64,000 nucleotides of DNA from Phallusia mammillata. Taxonomy: Eukaryota; Chordata; Ascidiacea; Phlebobranchia; Ascidiidae. The translations under genes were made by a program, and so were the position numbers. Of this stretch, positions 1 to 35,118 are shown piece after piece. The stretch lies in NCBI GenBank assembly GCA_003260075.1, contig QLIY01000140.1, forward strand, positions 1-64,000. Direction: 5' to 3'. The first letter of the stretch is position 1, and every line of letters starts with the position of its first letter. The notes beneath the pieces were generated by a model. The model ran no database searches. It was not told where the DNA came from and worked only from the letters and a program-made list of their open reading frames with translations.

Positions 1-134
1 GGTTTAGGTGGTCAAAAATCCGTTTTAAATCACTGGATAAATACGCGATTAATGTATCGATTCAGGAATCCGGCCCGCCAAGTACTTCATTTTCCCATAT
101 CAGGCCCGCCGACTGGAGAAGTTGCCCGCCCCTG
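1..134. mobile_element. 3' part of a hAT-type element inserted in the transporter exon
   Basis: The segment ends GTTGCCCGCCCCTG at 121-134, the reverse complement of the CAGGGGCGGGCAAC type hAT terminus seen at 27157. It is followed at once by CACTAGAG (135-142). In the other copy of the exon the same CACTAGAG (minus strand, 1063-1070) sits in uninterrupted coding sequence. That fits an 8-bp target duplication next to an insertion. The other end of the element is outside the window. Confidence 0.55.
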
Positions 135-449
135 CACTAGAGTGTGCCTTGTTCAGGGAATGGAAATCATAACTCAGCACACGTTCCCTATGGAGGAGGG
201 CTTTATAAGTCTATGGGCGGTTTTTGTCGATGGAATTTACGGAATGATGATCACTCTCATTGGACGCTTGGTGTTCAGTAGGCTTGGCGGTTTCGCAGCA
301 CTGTTGTTACAAAGCCTAATGATGTTTATAGAAGTCGTAGTCGTTTGTACTGCCCAGATTAGCCTAAGCTCAACAGAGCGTCAGTAGAAAGTGATGAAAC
401 TTCCAGACTAATACAAAGCGATAGTAAGGGTCCTCTTTCTCTCAGGTAA
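135..449 (+). pseudogene. Inverted second copy of the transporter 3' exon, disrupted
   Basis: This stretch is the same sequence as the minus-strand exon at 729-1070, but in the opposite orientation. It reads TRVCLVQGMEIITQHTFPME and continues through the last membrane segments. It has a 5-base insertion just after the TAQI codons (near 360), which shifts the frame and gives an early TAG at 385-387. In the original frame the exon would run to a TAA at 447-449. The upstream side ends abruptly at 134 in a hAT-type terminus. It is either the other allele misplaced in reverse orientation or a decayed inverted paralog; I favour the allele. A possible AATAAA lies near 522. Confidence 0.6.
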
Positions 450-618
450 AACAACTTTGCGGGCAGCGTCAATAGCTTCCTGTCTTGTATACAATCTTAA
501 TTGAAGTCAAATCGTGCTGCTGAATAAATGAAGGTAAAATTTAAGGATAGATTTATTTGTAAACATTCTCCTTGATTCTGTCTCAAGTAAAAAAAAATGC
601 AATAATTCCGATGTGTCT

Positions 619-624
619 AGTTTA
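619..624 (-). promoter_or_regulatory. Possible polyadenylation signal, transporter gene
   Basis: AATAAA on the minus strand, about 110 bases downstream of the point where the coding copy is cut by a placeholder run. Single-motif evidence only. Confidence 0.3.
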
Positions 625-725
625 TTTTTTTGTCTAACATGTTATAAACTGTTATTGGATAATTGTTGTGCATAATTTTGCAAAACTGCATTTTGCTACT
701 GTTGCGCTGTCTTTCCCCCCCCCCC

Positions 726-2394
726 ATTAGTCTGGAAGTTTCATCACTTTCTACTGACGCTCTGTTGAGCTTAATCTGGGCAGTACAAACGACTACGACT
801 CCTATAAACATCATTAGGCTTTGTAACAGCAGTGCTGCGAAACCGCCAAGCCTACTGAACACCAAGCGTCCAATGAGAGTGATCATCATTCCGTAAATTC
901 CATCGACAAAAACCGCCCATAGACTTATAAAGCCCTCCTCCATAGGGAACGTGTGCTGAGTTATGATTTCCATTCCCTGAACAAGGCACACCCCCCCCCC
1001 CAAGCCCTCCTCCATAGGGAACGTGTGCTGAGTTATGATTTCCATTCCCGGAACAAGGCACACTCTAGTGGATATTCCGAACACTGCATTACTGGCCAGT
1101 ATTATCCAAATACTGTTTATCCACGCCCCGATTGCCACTGCTGCGCTGGTCAGCAAGGAACAAACACTGGCAACCCTTAGAATTAAAACGTAATTCTTGT
1201 AATGGCCCACCACTTTTCCGGCTAGAGTAGAACCCACGAGGCAACCAATAAAATGTGCTATAATAATGTAACTGGTCCAAGTGTATGGGCTAAGCACGTC
1301 CATATTCCGAATGATTTCTCTTATGAAAGCAAGTTCAATGCTCACTGTTTGCAAGTATATCGCCCATAAAATTGACAGGGCCACGTATGTTACGTCTGCG
1401 AACAGATGCAAAGTTTGTGACCAGAAACGGGAGCAGTTACCATGCCACCCAGTGATGAAGTCTGTGGACCCGCTTTGATTTCTAAAATCTTGAGCAAGAG
1501 TGGGTGGCTTCGGTGGTACATCGGTCACAAACACAAATGCGAATATAAAAAGCCGAAATACCACAGATGCCCAGGCCCCCCCCCCCCGTCTGCGAACAGA
1601 TGCAAAGTTTGTGACCAGAAACGGGAGCAGTTACAATGCCACCCAGTGATGAAGATTGTGGACCCGCTTTGATTTCTAAAAACTTGAGCAAGAGTGGGTG
1701 GCTTCGGTGGTACATTGGTCACAAACACAAATGCGAATATAAAAAGCAGAAATACCACAGATGCCCAGGTAAAGTTGTATGTCTGGAGCGATCTAACACT
1801 TGCTTGTAACAACTGGTTTGATGTGTTGCCGCTGGTTACCACGAACGACATGTTGCTGACTAAGTCATAAGAGCTGTCATTGCCTGTCAGCTGAGTGTTG
1901 CCTATTTTACCCATCACCAAACTGCTCATAATATCGCCAAACGCACTGCCAAACATATTCATGCCAAGGACAGTCCCGACTTGGTTATCAGGGAACCACA
2001 GCACTGCCAAAGTCGCAGGCAGGGTCCTGGCCACTACTCTTGTTATTCCGTTCAACAACTGGGCCAAAACAACCAAGCTAAATAAGCTTCTGTTGAAAAA
2101 TGAACATCCAACGAGTACAAGACTTACTGTAAGACAGGCCACCCCAAGTAGCATCAGTCTTCGTAACTTAACCCTTTGCAATAGGTAGAGCCAGGCAAGT
2201 AAAGGACATACCGGAATGGAACCGATATAACGCCCTAAGTACATAAAGTCCACTTCTTGGTAAGTTATGTTGAAATATTCCACATAGACATCGTTGATGT
2301 CTGCACTAAGGTAAGCGCGAAGGCCACAAACCATCGAATCGTGTAGAGTTGAGTTTTTGGTGCATACATTTTTCCATTTGTAACGCCAAAGTCC
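726..2394 (-). CDS. SLC49/FLVCR-like MFS transporter (broken by assembly)
   Basis: This is a major facilitator superfamily membrane transporter. The best family match I can make by eye is SLC49 (FLVCR-like, heme/choline type), from the T-LY-RW entry into helix 1, the charged RVKLRR loop after helix 2 and the segment PATLAVLWFPDNQVGTVLG. The main exon begins at a splice or trans-splice acceptor near 2394 and appears otherwise intronless. At least eight hydrophobic segments are visible. Gap-placeholder runs at 715-725, 991-1001 and 1576-1585 split it and duplicate pieces, so the open frame contains artificial Gly codons. The first helix (ATG at 2369) is in a different frame from the rest, which implies a small indel around 2285-2320. 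The minus-strand copy loses its stop at the run at 715; the other copy (1-449) suggests an end in ...GPLSLR-stop. Substrate is unknown; the subfamily is less sure than the superfamily. Confidence 0.75.
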
Positions 2395-2462
2395 CTGTTT
2401 GACAGAAACAAAAGCATGAATTAGCTAGAACACTTTTGTTTTATAAAAGCACCAAGCCATTA

Positions 2463-2530
2463 AACCGGAGTGCCGTTAGATGGCTACACTAGCAAATACG
2501 GACTATGTCTTGTCGCCAGCAGCATTTATG
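2463..2530 (+). repeat. Degenerate copy of the 32.1-kb foldback repeat
   Basis: The sequence starting GGAGTGCCGTTAGATGGCTA resembles the internal and right-hand part of the element at 32109-32343 (GGAGTGCCGTTGAATGGCTA), including the CACCAGCAGCA-like stretch. It is an old, truncated dispersed copy. Confidence 0.5.
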
Positions 2531-4400
2531 CGACTTAATAGCCCGCGAATTAGAATCATTTGTCGTTTGGATGTACTGTACCTACGCGAATAACAACACC
2601 ACTTTTATTTCTGTCTTCCAAAATGGGATCATTTGTCCCCTGTCAATCTTTGTTTTACCTGAAAAACATCGCAAAAACTAGCTCATGTGACTTTACTGCT
2701 AATCAAACATGTGACTTTACAAAGCCATGTATGAGCGAGATGTACCTTTGATCTTCGTGAACCAACATGAACTTCCTGAAGCAATATCATCACACACAGC
2801 AAAACTGCATTGCATGAATGAATGTCTCATTTTCCAACCAAGCAATTCAGTAATTCAATGAGTTTTTTGGATCTACGAACATCAGACAAACGAACATACA
2901 TTTTGTGATTAAGCTTCGAATTTATTCATATCACTTCCGTGTTATTGTTATAGTACAAAACCATACTATACGAAAAAAAATTAATGCCATTGTGTTGATC
3001 GCAGTGAAACACAGTCTATTGTTTAATAGTTACTTCAATGAAAACGATTGGCAGTCAATATTGAGAAATTACGAGTGTCGTACCTGGGTAAAGCATTAAA
3101 AATCGTTTTTGGTAAAGCAACGTAACCCCCCCCCCTTGGCAGTCAATATTGAGAAATTACGAGTGTCGTACCTGGGTAAAGCAAAATCGTTTTTGGTAAA
3201 GCAACGTAGCTTGTCAGTACGTGTCGCCCTGGAGTAAAATAATTTGTCTATCATCTTTAGATATGTTGTGGTGATATCCAACAATGACCGAACATGTTAA
3301 GAGATGTTTGAGAGAGCGAAGGCAAATTTGCTTTGATTAAATGTAGAAAAATCAATTGACGTAAGGCTAACATATACTTTACAAGTTTTTGAAACCAATA
3401 GTCCAAGATGTTCGTACAACAGATTTACACTAAATTCAGCGTTTCGCTATATGGCGCAATAGAGCACAAACAAGAGAGCAACGATTCTACAAAGTTTAAC
3501 GTATATGCCGCATTTTGACCACACCCATCAGCCACACACCAGTTTACAAGGTTACGACATTTCAAATCATTTACGTTTATATGATGTGAACATTTTGATT
3601 GCATGTTGTTTTTTCAGAAACTTTGTTGCCATCAAATCCACATGCCCTAACAGGTTACATTACAGTACATATGAATAAAGGTGACTAACACGCAACGTAG
3701 GGATGATAAAACACGTAATTGAATAAAGTGAGTGTAGTTACTCCGTGACTGTACTTTGGATCTTGAAGTTCGTTATTCTATTCCAGCGTTACGCAATAAA
3801 GGTTTCCAAAAATGATCAGCCACTTTCCTTTGATTCACTTTCCCCTACGTAAAAGGAAATACAGTCACCAAGTTTCCACCTTATGGCACATTTCGTATTC
3901 CTTAGTGTGATTTAGCTGGCTTCACTATTGTTTACTTGTTTACGTGTTCGTAATCTTTCGTAGAAAATTTATGGGGAATGCAAATCGGTTACGGGTGACG
4001 GATAAAGGCAATCACCATTAAACTGGAAATGGAAGGGAATTGATATTGGATTATCGCTTGGGGTAACAAGTGGCAATAAAAATTTTAGTAATGTTTTTGG
4101 GAAATATGTGTTTGAAGAATTGTTTTTTTTAAAAAGGTTATTCCTGAATTGGTTTGCATATTAAAAAAAATATTTAAAAAATAAATTGAATTTGTGCAGT
4201 CACGTACAATGTTTGAAAGTAAATTTGCTCTGGTAAAATTCTGGTTTATCTTAAGATAGGAATTTAAAGTTTTTTTTTAATTTTAATATATTTATAGCCT
4301 ATTTTAGAGCATTTGTTCATTATATAAGTATGTTGTTTTTAATTTCGACTTTTGGAGGAAGTTGTCTGAGCTGGGTTTTAACAAAGAAGAGCAAGTGTTT
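2531..4400. other. Intergenic, no gene recognised
   Basis: The region is AT-rich. It holds one allelic duplication: about 78 bases at 3048-3125 are repeated after a C10 run (3126-3135) with small indels. I see no open frame with convincing splice sites or codon bias. Upstream exons of the transporter could lie here, but I could not identify any. Confidence 0.5.
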
Positions 4401-4414
4401 AAATTTTAAACTTT

Positions 4415-4420
4415 TTTATT
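4415..4420 (-). promoter_or_regulatory. Polyadenylation signal of the microprotein gene
   Basis: AATAAA on the minus strand, 315 bases downstream of the stop at 4735, in an AT-rich tail. The position suits a short 3'UTR. Confidence 0.4.
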
Positions 4421-4734
4421 AAATCTTTGGTGTAAAATCAAAACATGGAGAAGCGGACAATCATAAGTTCGCAAAAAATATAAAAAATAGAAACATCTCC
4501 ACAGCACATAAACTCTGCACCGCTCACATCATAGCATTACATGCACTGACACAAAATAAAAACGTTTCGGTATCAAATAAATAACATCAGCAGTGGGTTA
4601 TTGCAATAAACCCTGCCCAAATTTTCGACTTGGTATGTTCTAGTACCTTCCAGCACCATAATGGACTCCCTTCGTACCGAAGTGTATGTTTTCAGCCTTG
4701 AAATTATTGTGGCTATTCCGGGCTTAGTTGATCA

Positions 4735-4896
4735 TCAGCGTCGGCTTTTGGGGCGCGACACAAATGCCATCATTAGCACTGCTAACACTCCCATTAGCAA
4801 GATGACAAAAATGTTACTGCGTCCCCGGTGAGGTTTCATTTCAGTCACAGCACCTTGCCAGTCGTCGCAATCTTCGCTTTCCATTCTTTGCAGCAT
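4735..4896 (-). CDS. Single-span membrane microprotein, 53 residues
   Basis: This is a small complete ORF of 53 codons plus a stop. The ATG at 4896 follows a purine-rich context (AAACAACATG). Residues 1-27 are polar and include an acidic patch (ESEDCDDW). Residues 28-47 form one strongly hydrophobic helix, NIFVILLMGVLAVLMMAFVS, and the tail RPKSRR is basic, as in tail-anchored or positive-outside-blocked small membrane proteins. A strong splice or spliced-leader acceptor (polypyrimidine, TTTTTGTAG) lies 59 bases upstream at 4955/4956, and an AATAAA lies 315 bases after the stop. I do not recognise the family, and no function is proposed. A chance ORF remains possible because there is no homology evidence. 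Confidence 0.5.
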   Translation of the reverse strand: MLQRMESEDCDDWQGAVTEMKPHRGRSNIFVILLMGVLAVLMMAFVSRPKSRR

Positions 4897-4955
4897 GTTG
4901 TTTGGTAATGTGTTCTTTCACAGTTTTGAAAATCAGTTTCTAAGGTATAGTGTAT
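4897..4955 (-). promoter_or_regulatory. 5'UTR segment with strong 3' splice acceptor
   Basis: On the minus strand the sequence TTCTCTTTTTGTAG precedes this 59-base leader of the microprotein ORF. No upstream 5' exon could be found. In tunicates such an acceptor can receive a spliced leader, but that is inference. Confidence 0.4.
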
Positions 4956-7641
4956 CTACAAAAAGAGAACAAAATCGGTTAGATGGTTGGCAAACAAAAG
5001 CAGTTCAATAACAAACAATTCAATCTCACGTCCAAACCCTAATTTTTAAATACACACAAAACAACAACTATTTCAAGTACTACACTGCCAACATCACACT
5101 TAACACACGGTGCTATGACGGCCACAACTATATACTGCTGCTGCCTTTTTTCCTTTATCAATTGTTCCGCATGACTTGTTTCACAACACAGTGGCCTTAT
5201 GCTTTTGGAACACGAAAAACGTTTTCCCCTTAATTTAAAATAGTTTTCACGCTTTAACATAGAATGTGTATTGAAATATAGCACGGGAAAACCTAAATCA
5301 GAAACCAACCAAAGAATGGTTAACAAAGTACATGGTATGGATTATATAATGCAGCCATTGCTTCGCATGAGTAACATTTGTCGAATAATGGTCTATCGCC
5401 CATCAAGCGGGGTATGTATCACAGCCCAGTTGCGGTATGACTTTTCACAATGATGCTAGTTTCTTGAAATACAATTCATAACTTCCGAAATCTTGAAAAC
5501 TAGTCATTTTAGCTGTTTTATTCGTTTCGATATCGTTTTATGCGGTACTTATTTCGTATAGGCAACCAACTAGTTGCCCGTATTCTTCAGTTCGCACTTT
5601 TGCGGGCAAAAATAGAAACATTGGTAAATTAATATGTTATAAATGCCTTAAAATGTGCAAATATCAACCAAACAAACCACAAAAAAGAATTTCCTATGGT
5701 GCCACGTCTGGAATATAACCAAACATCGATGCCACAAAAAAGAAGACCAAAAGATAGCGAACCATATTTAATCCTGCTGTTGTAATAACGCCTTCGAACT
5801 TATCTTTAAAACAGAGAGAATGGCGCATTGTTCAAAAAGGCCGAAGGTTTTTCTTTGATAAAATTTGTTCGATTGAAAGTAGGCTATCAGGTTTGGGTAG
5901 TTTTGTGAGTTTACAAATTACATGGCATTATATGACCCGTTTCTCATTTCTTGCATAAACCTGTAATTTTCTTTGCGGAACAGGTAACAGTTTGCATATT
6001 ACTGTTACGGACTAAACAATTAAATGAATCATATTCACTATCTCATTTGATATGAAAATAAATTTGCACACCACAAATGATGAGTTTATTTTTGCCATGT
6101 TGCAATGACTAAGACCGGAAAATTTACTTCCTTAAATATCCCTGCGCGCGAACACGGCTTAACTAATTCGGTAGTCTTTATAATGCCAGCAAAACAAATT
6201 TGGTGATTTTTAACGCTATAGCGATGTCAGCGCAATCTATGAGCAGTTTTTTTGGTTTGCCCACCCGTCAATGGAAAATGCACGTATAAACAGCAACATT
6301 TTACTTTACGCCCCCCCCCCAAACAAATTTGGTGATTTTTAACGCTATAGCGATGTCAGCGCAATCTAAGAGCAGTTTTTTTGGTTTGCCCACCCGTCAA
6401 TGGAAAATGCACGTATTTTTTTATAAACAGCAACATTTTACTTTACAATAAATATAGACCCCTATTTACCGACTTTTGTGTGCAGGAAAGACGTTTCAAT
6501 TGGCACAAAGACGTAGGCTACACATGATGCTTATCCGTGTAAAAACGGTTGGGCCTGTTGCCCCATGATAAAATCTCCGATTCAGTTACATTGGTGTACA
6601 AGTTTCGGGGATTTGTTATGCCCATTTGCGTAATTTTAGCTGGGTTATAACCACTCCTAGCGTGCAACTTTATCCTTTCACATTCAGATTTTACGATACA
6701 GCAGAATTTGTGTAGGCCCCCCCCCCCGCGTAATTTTAGCTGGGTTATAACCACTCCTAGCGTGCAACTTTATCCCTTCAAATTCAGATTTTACGATACA
6801 GCAGAATTTGTGTACCTTGCATACGCCAAAGGTGCTTTACAGACTATGCGATTGACAAATCTACATGAGACGCTAGGAAAAAATATTCAAAATATGCTTT
6901 TGTAAAACCGTATTTCCAATCATGTCATAAATATTTGTCTGTGTGATTTGTAAAAAAAAGAGTTTTAAACTTTTCGCTGTTGAAGCAAAGGTTTTTAAAT
7001 TGAGAGTTGCAAATATGGACTGCATATGCAAGTTGCTCCCTTTGAATTAGGCTAAACTCCGTTTTCAACAAAAACATACGTTTTAAAGTTTTAATAATGT
7101 CATACCCAAAGGGCCGCAAAAACATTTTTATAACATCTGAAGTGGGTTTGAGTGCATAATGCGTAAAAATCCTTCGGGTAACCGCTATAACTACGAGCAA
7201 TGTGACAACATTTGCCGCTATAATGCTCAAGGCACTGCCGTGCAAAAGTTGTTTTGCGATGCGCTCTGGTAATAGTCCCCGGAAAAGTGCTTCGCAGCGT
7301 TGTATGAGATGAAACTAACGGTTTGAAGATGCCGGACTCGCCAGTTCCAACTCCTGGCGCGAGACAGGCCCCTTATTGTCAGACAAAAATTAGTTGATCT
7401 CAGCGAAGCAGAAAGTGCGGTTATGGGCGTTTTGTACGCGTTTCAAATATGTAGCCTACGTTTGCCAAAAGGTCAAAATTTTTTGCACTAAAATATGGCC
7501 AATAAATGCAATGCTTTAAGCCCCCCCCCCCGGTTATGGGCGTTTTGTACGCGTTTCAAATATGTAGCCTACGTTTGCTAAAACGTCAAAATTGTTTGCA
7601 CTAAAATATGGCCAATAAATGCAATGCTTTAAGCCAATGCT

Positions 7642-7643
<2 letters not shown>

Positions 7644-7726
<83 letters not shown>
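7644..7726. other. 83-base C run, probably a filled gap
   Basis: Eighty-three consecutive C, far longer than the standard 10-base runs. It follows the empty-site copy of the flank of a hAT element and precedes an out-of-order allelic piece. Best read as a larger gap written as C; its true length is unknown. Confidence 0.7.
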
Positions 7727-7811
7727 ACTTAAAACACCATCTGGCCGGTGACAAACAAATTAAATTACTCGATCGGTGATTCACAACAGTTGTGTTTACC
7801 CCCCCCCCCCC

Positions 7812-7850
7812 GAGATCGACCAGTCGATCGCGATCGACGGGTTGGGCACC
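7812..7850. mobile_element. Right end of a hAT-type element (filled site)
   Basis: The segment ends GACGGGTTGGGCACCCCTG, a typical hAT terminus, followed by CTTTAAGC. The copy at 7622-7643 shows the same flank (CTTTAAGC CAATGCTG) without the element, so an empty and a filled site are both visible. The left end is lost in the placeholder run at 7521. Confidence 0.6.
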
Positions 7851-10226
7851 CCTGCTTTAAGCCAATGCTGAGATTTATAGATATCCAATCATTTTCTGAT
7901 TTTTGCAAGCTTAAATGAAAATAAATTACATAGGATTCCGTGGGTCTTTTCACTTGTTTTGTCTCTAACTGAATCCATCAACCGGCGATGACTTTGCATT
8001 TTTTGCGTCAAGAAAAACACACACATTAAGAGACACACACAAAGAAGCTTTAGGAAACTTAAAACACCATCTGGCCGGTGACAAACAAATTAAATTACTC
8101 GATCAGTGATTCACAAAAGTTCTGTTTACCGCGTTCTGGGCTATGAATGTGTGGATAGTCACGGACGTTCCGACTTACAGACTCAACGACTATTAATCAG
8201 TACAACACATTAACTGTACAATACAGGCTACATCTATCTCAAACTTTGCTCAGATAGCAGAAATGACAAGCCCTTTTGACCTCGTTTCCCATCCTTTATG
8301 ATGTCACAATCTGTTGTAACGTCATTGACCGACCGTGGTTTAAGCACTCGATCGTGCCTTTACTAAAAGAGATTAGACGACGGAAATACATAGGTAGTCG
8401 CGGTTGACCCGACTGCCGAGACTGCATGTGAATGTTCACAGTTGCAAATACACCCGCAGCATGCTATGAACGATCCTTCATCCTTTGTAGGCTACTTGTT
8501 TGGCGAATCTCGCTTCTATAAATAAAAAGAACAGGTTTAATGTGTGAACAAATAAGGAGCAATACACAAATGACCCGAATTCACTCTTCATATTCGTTGT
8601 CGCCTTGTCCAAGCTGCACGTGATGGTAACTTATGAATCAGGTGCCAAAAATACGCTCTTTGGAGAAGTTGAAACCAAATGTAGGTTCCTTGTACATTAG
8701 ATAATGAGGTTGCGTCCATGAACTGGTTCATGAATGATAAACTCTTTATTGTAAATGAACGCAACGTAAATAGAAAAAAACACAGAAGCTAACACTGCAC
8801 TAAGTGAAAAGTTACACATAGGGAAATGTACTACGGATAATGCAACGCTACTTTACTGAGGATTGAGGAGTACTGACGTTTATAATAAGTATACAATTGA
8901 AGCTTTGGCTACGGCCAGACTACGTAACCCCCCCCCCCCGGATAATGCAACGCTACTTTACTGAGGATTGAGGAGTACTGACGTTTGTAAAAAGTATACG
9001 ATTGAAGCTTTGGCTACGGCCAGACTACGTAATATAACGCCAGAAAATTTCACTTTGCGACACGGTTTCAAGCTATTAAAAGCTGGGTTTCGTCAAATTT
9101 CGAAAATTATTGATCTGGGCTTCAGTTTCAACGCTCTTCTATGCAGCAGCATATGTTTGAACGTAAACAACATGGAGGCCAGGAGCAAAACTTGAAGTGA
9201 TGAATGACACCAACTTTCCGTACGTAGGAGAAAGGAACTGCGTAACAGGACAATTCCCTTATACACGCACCGGTGATCATTTGATGCGTCATATTCACTG
9301 TAAGCTATGCTGGGTTTCAATTCAAACGACAAACTATTATTTAGGTTTGTTTAGTGATTTGGGCGTGCACCCGGAAATTTTTTAGATAAACTGTGGGGCA
9401 ATGACCCCATCGGTAATCCGTAGATCTGTTATAACTTAAAAAACAAAATTCAAAACACACGGTTTAAAATGTAATGGAAAGTTGAGCCCAATATTATTAC
9501 CATTTGTTAAAATGCACAGTTAATTTTTAACATCTTTGTTTCTGGTTTAACAGTTTAAATGAGATTAGGCCAGAAAGAAAAAATAAAATTCCAGTTATCC
9601 ATAGACTCTGCTTGTTGATGGACGCAAGTCTCGACTTACATCAAAACAGCAACGTGAACCCTTCAACCACAAATTGACGTGCCAACCGCACGTAAACACA
9701 ATAAGCATTCAACACGACAAATCCATATCTATCAAATCGCTATAACGACGGAACATACATCAAAAGCTCTAATGGCGTCAGTGTAGGTAAACACATGGAC
9801 CACCTGGACGACATGGATTTTTGAGAAATAAAAGCGAAAAGAATAACAAACGCCGAGAAATGACGCATAGGATTGGACGGTTTTAAGTCAGCTTCAAGCG
9901 GAATCGAAGGATCGCGACACGCTTGTTGCGTCACAATGGTGTCTTACGTCACGCCGATGTTTTCCTCCGAGGGTCAGAAAAGCGAGGACGCGGCCTGCGG
10001 GAAATTACCGAAAGTTGAAAATTGAATTTTGGAAAAACATCCGAGGTGCTGTGTCATGGGATGGAAAACAAGTTGTGTGTTTAGGTTGTCATGGTAACGT
10101 AATTTGCTGGTAAACAGTATTGTTGATAATTGTGCTGTCAGTTTCTACTAATATATGCAAAAATTTATAAAAACAAAGTGAAATCGAAAGTGCCCCCTCC
10201 AGGAAACAGGGCCTGTAATAGCGGTT

Positions 10227-10232
10227 TTTATT
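10227..10232 (-). promoter_or_regulatory. Polyadenylation signal of CCDC171
   Basis: AATAAA on the minus strand, about 210 bases after the CCDC171 stop (TAG at 10439-10441). Confidence 0.5.
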
Positions 10233-10438
10233 AAGTAAAGCACAACGATATAAAAATAAATTATATTTGGAAAGCGATTTAAATAACAACAGCCGCATAT
10301 GACCAGACCAAATTTCTTACAAAAGATTCTTCTTTTTTGCATATCACTTAAGAATGCATAATTACCCTCAAAAAATCCTTTTGACAGCAACAAGGGTTTT
10401 TGCACTCAATTGACCTAATTTCGATAATTTCTAAAATC

Positions 10439-34237
<23,799 letters not shown>

Positions 34238-35118
34238 AACTAAACCAACTCCGTGTAACTTTTATATTTACATACACTTGCTTATCACAATCTTAAACGC
34301 TGTTTAGAACATTTGCCAACGAACATCATTGCTGCTCAAGAAATCAAAACAGTTTCAAACTTACTTCCAAAACCGCTATCTGACGTCACTATACGCATGA
34401 CTGCTTTTTTTCTAGCGCCGCAAGCGGTTATGAATTTTTTTTGTAATACTTTTATACGATTTCGCTGTTACAGTTAAATAACTGTTCGTTTTGCACCAAA
34501 CTGTACTTTTTGCAGAACAAAATTTTTTTTTGACTTCTACAATTGCTAGTAAATCCATCTAACTGTTTAAAATGTGTTTAAAACTTTCAATTTTTCTGTC
34601 GCTACGCTTATAGTGTCGCTGTCTTCCCAAAATCCGTTTGGAGACGGTCAAAATTTATTAAACGTACAAAAAGCAAAAAACAAACTAATATACAAAATGA
34701 TTGCGTTCACAAGATCATAAAAAGATGAAAAATAATATGTACAGCATCACCTCAATTAGGCTTATATTTACAAAAAGCGAATTTTAAAATAAAAATTGCT
34801 TTTCAGGGAAGCAGCGGATTTAGGCATTAAGGCGTTAAATCGCAACCACTTAAGTGCATCAGGTAGCTCAGGTAATATCATTCAGGCTAAAATCACCAAC
34901 TGGCACCGACATAAAAAGCATGCTGCGCTTACACACTCAAAGATGTAGCAAACAATATAAAAAACGAAAACAAAAAAGGCACAATGCTCGGATGATTATA
35001 AAATACATTTAATAAGTTTGGCGCAAATATCTGTATGAAATAGTAAAAAGAAATGAACAGTATAAAATGAAATACAGTAATAAGTAAAAAAAAAACGTTT
35101 TTTGGTCATTGGTTCAAT
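34238..35118. other. Intergenic: CCDC171 promoter side and ShKT/TSP1 gene 3' end
   Basis: About 880 bases between the CCDC171 start (34237) and the stop of the next gene (35119). A minus-strand AATAAA near 34647 could end the upstream transcript, leaving roughly 400 bases for CCDC171 control. No TATA box is obvious. Confidence 0.5.

Larger units (their letters stand above)
4960..10215. other. Intergenic, repeats and assembly joins, no gene recognised
   Basis: The region holds allelic duplications around placeholder runs at 6311-6320, 6717-6727, 7521-7531, 7799-7811 and 8928-8939, and one 83-base C run at 7644-7726. Copies at 7727-7800 and 8059-8130 are the same sequence, so pieces are also out of order. 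Open frames here (for example 6925-7245 minus) lack an ATG and have no domain I know. I see no supported gene. Confidence 0.5.

Noticed and set aside
6925-7245. Minus-strand membrane-like open frame
   Set aside because: It has no ATG start, no splice support, and lies in AT-rich repeats.
7534-7728. Glycine-rich open frame
   Set aside because: It is a translation of the 83-base C run, which I read as a gap.
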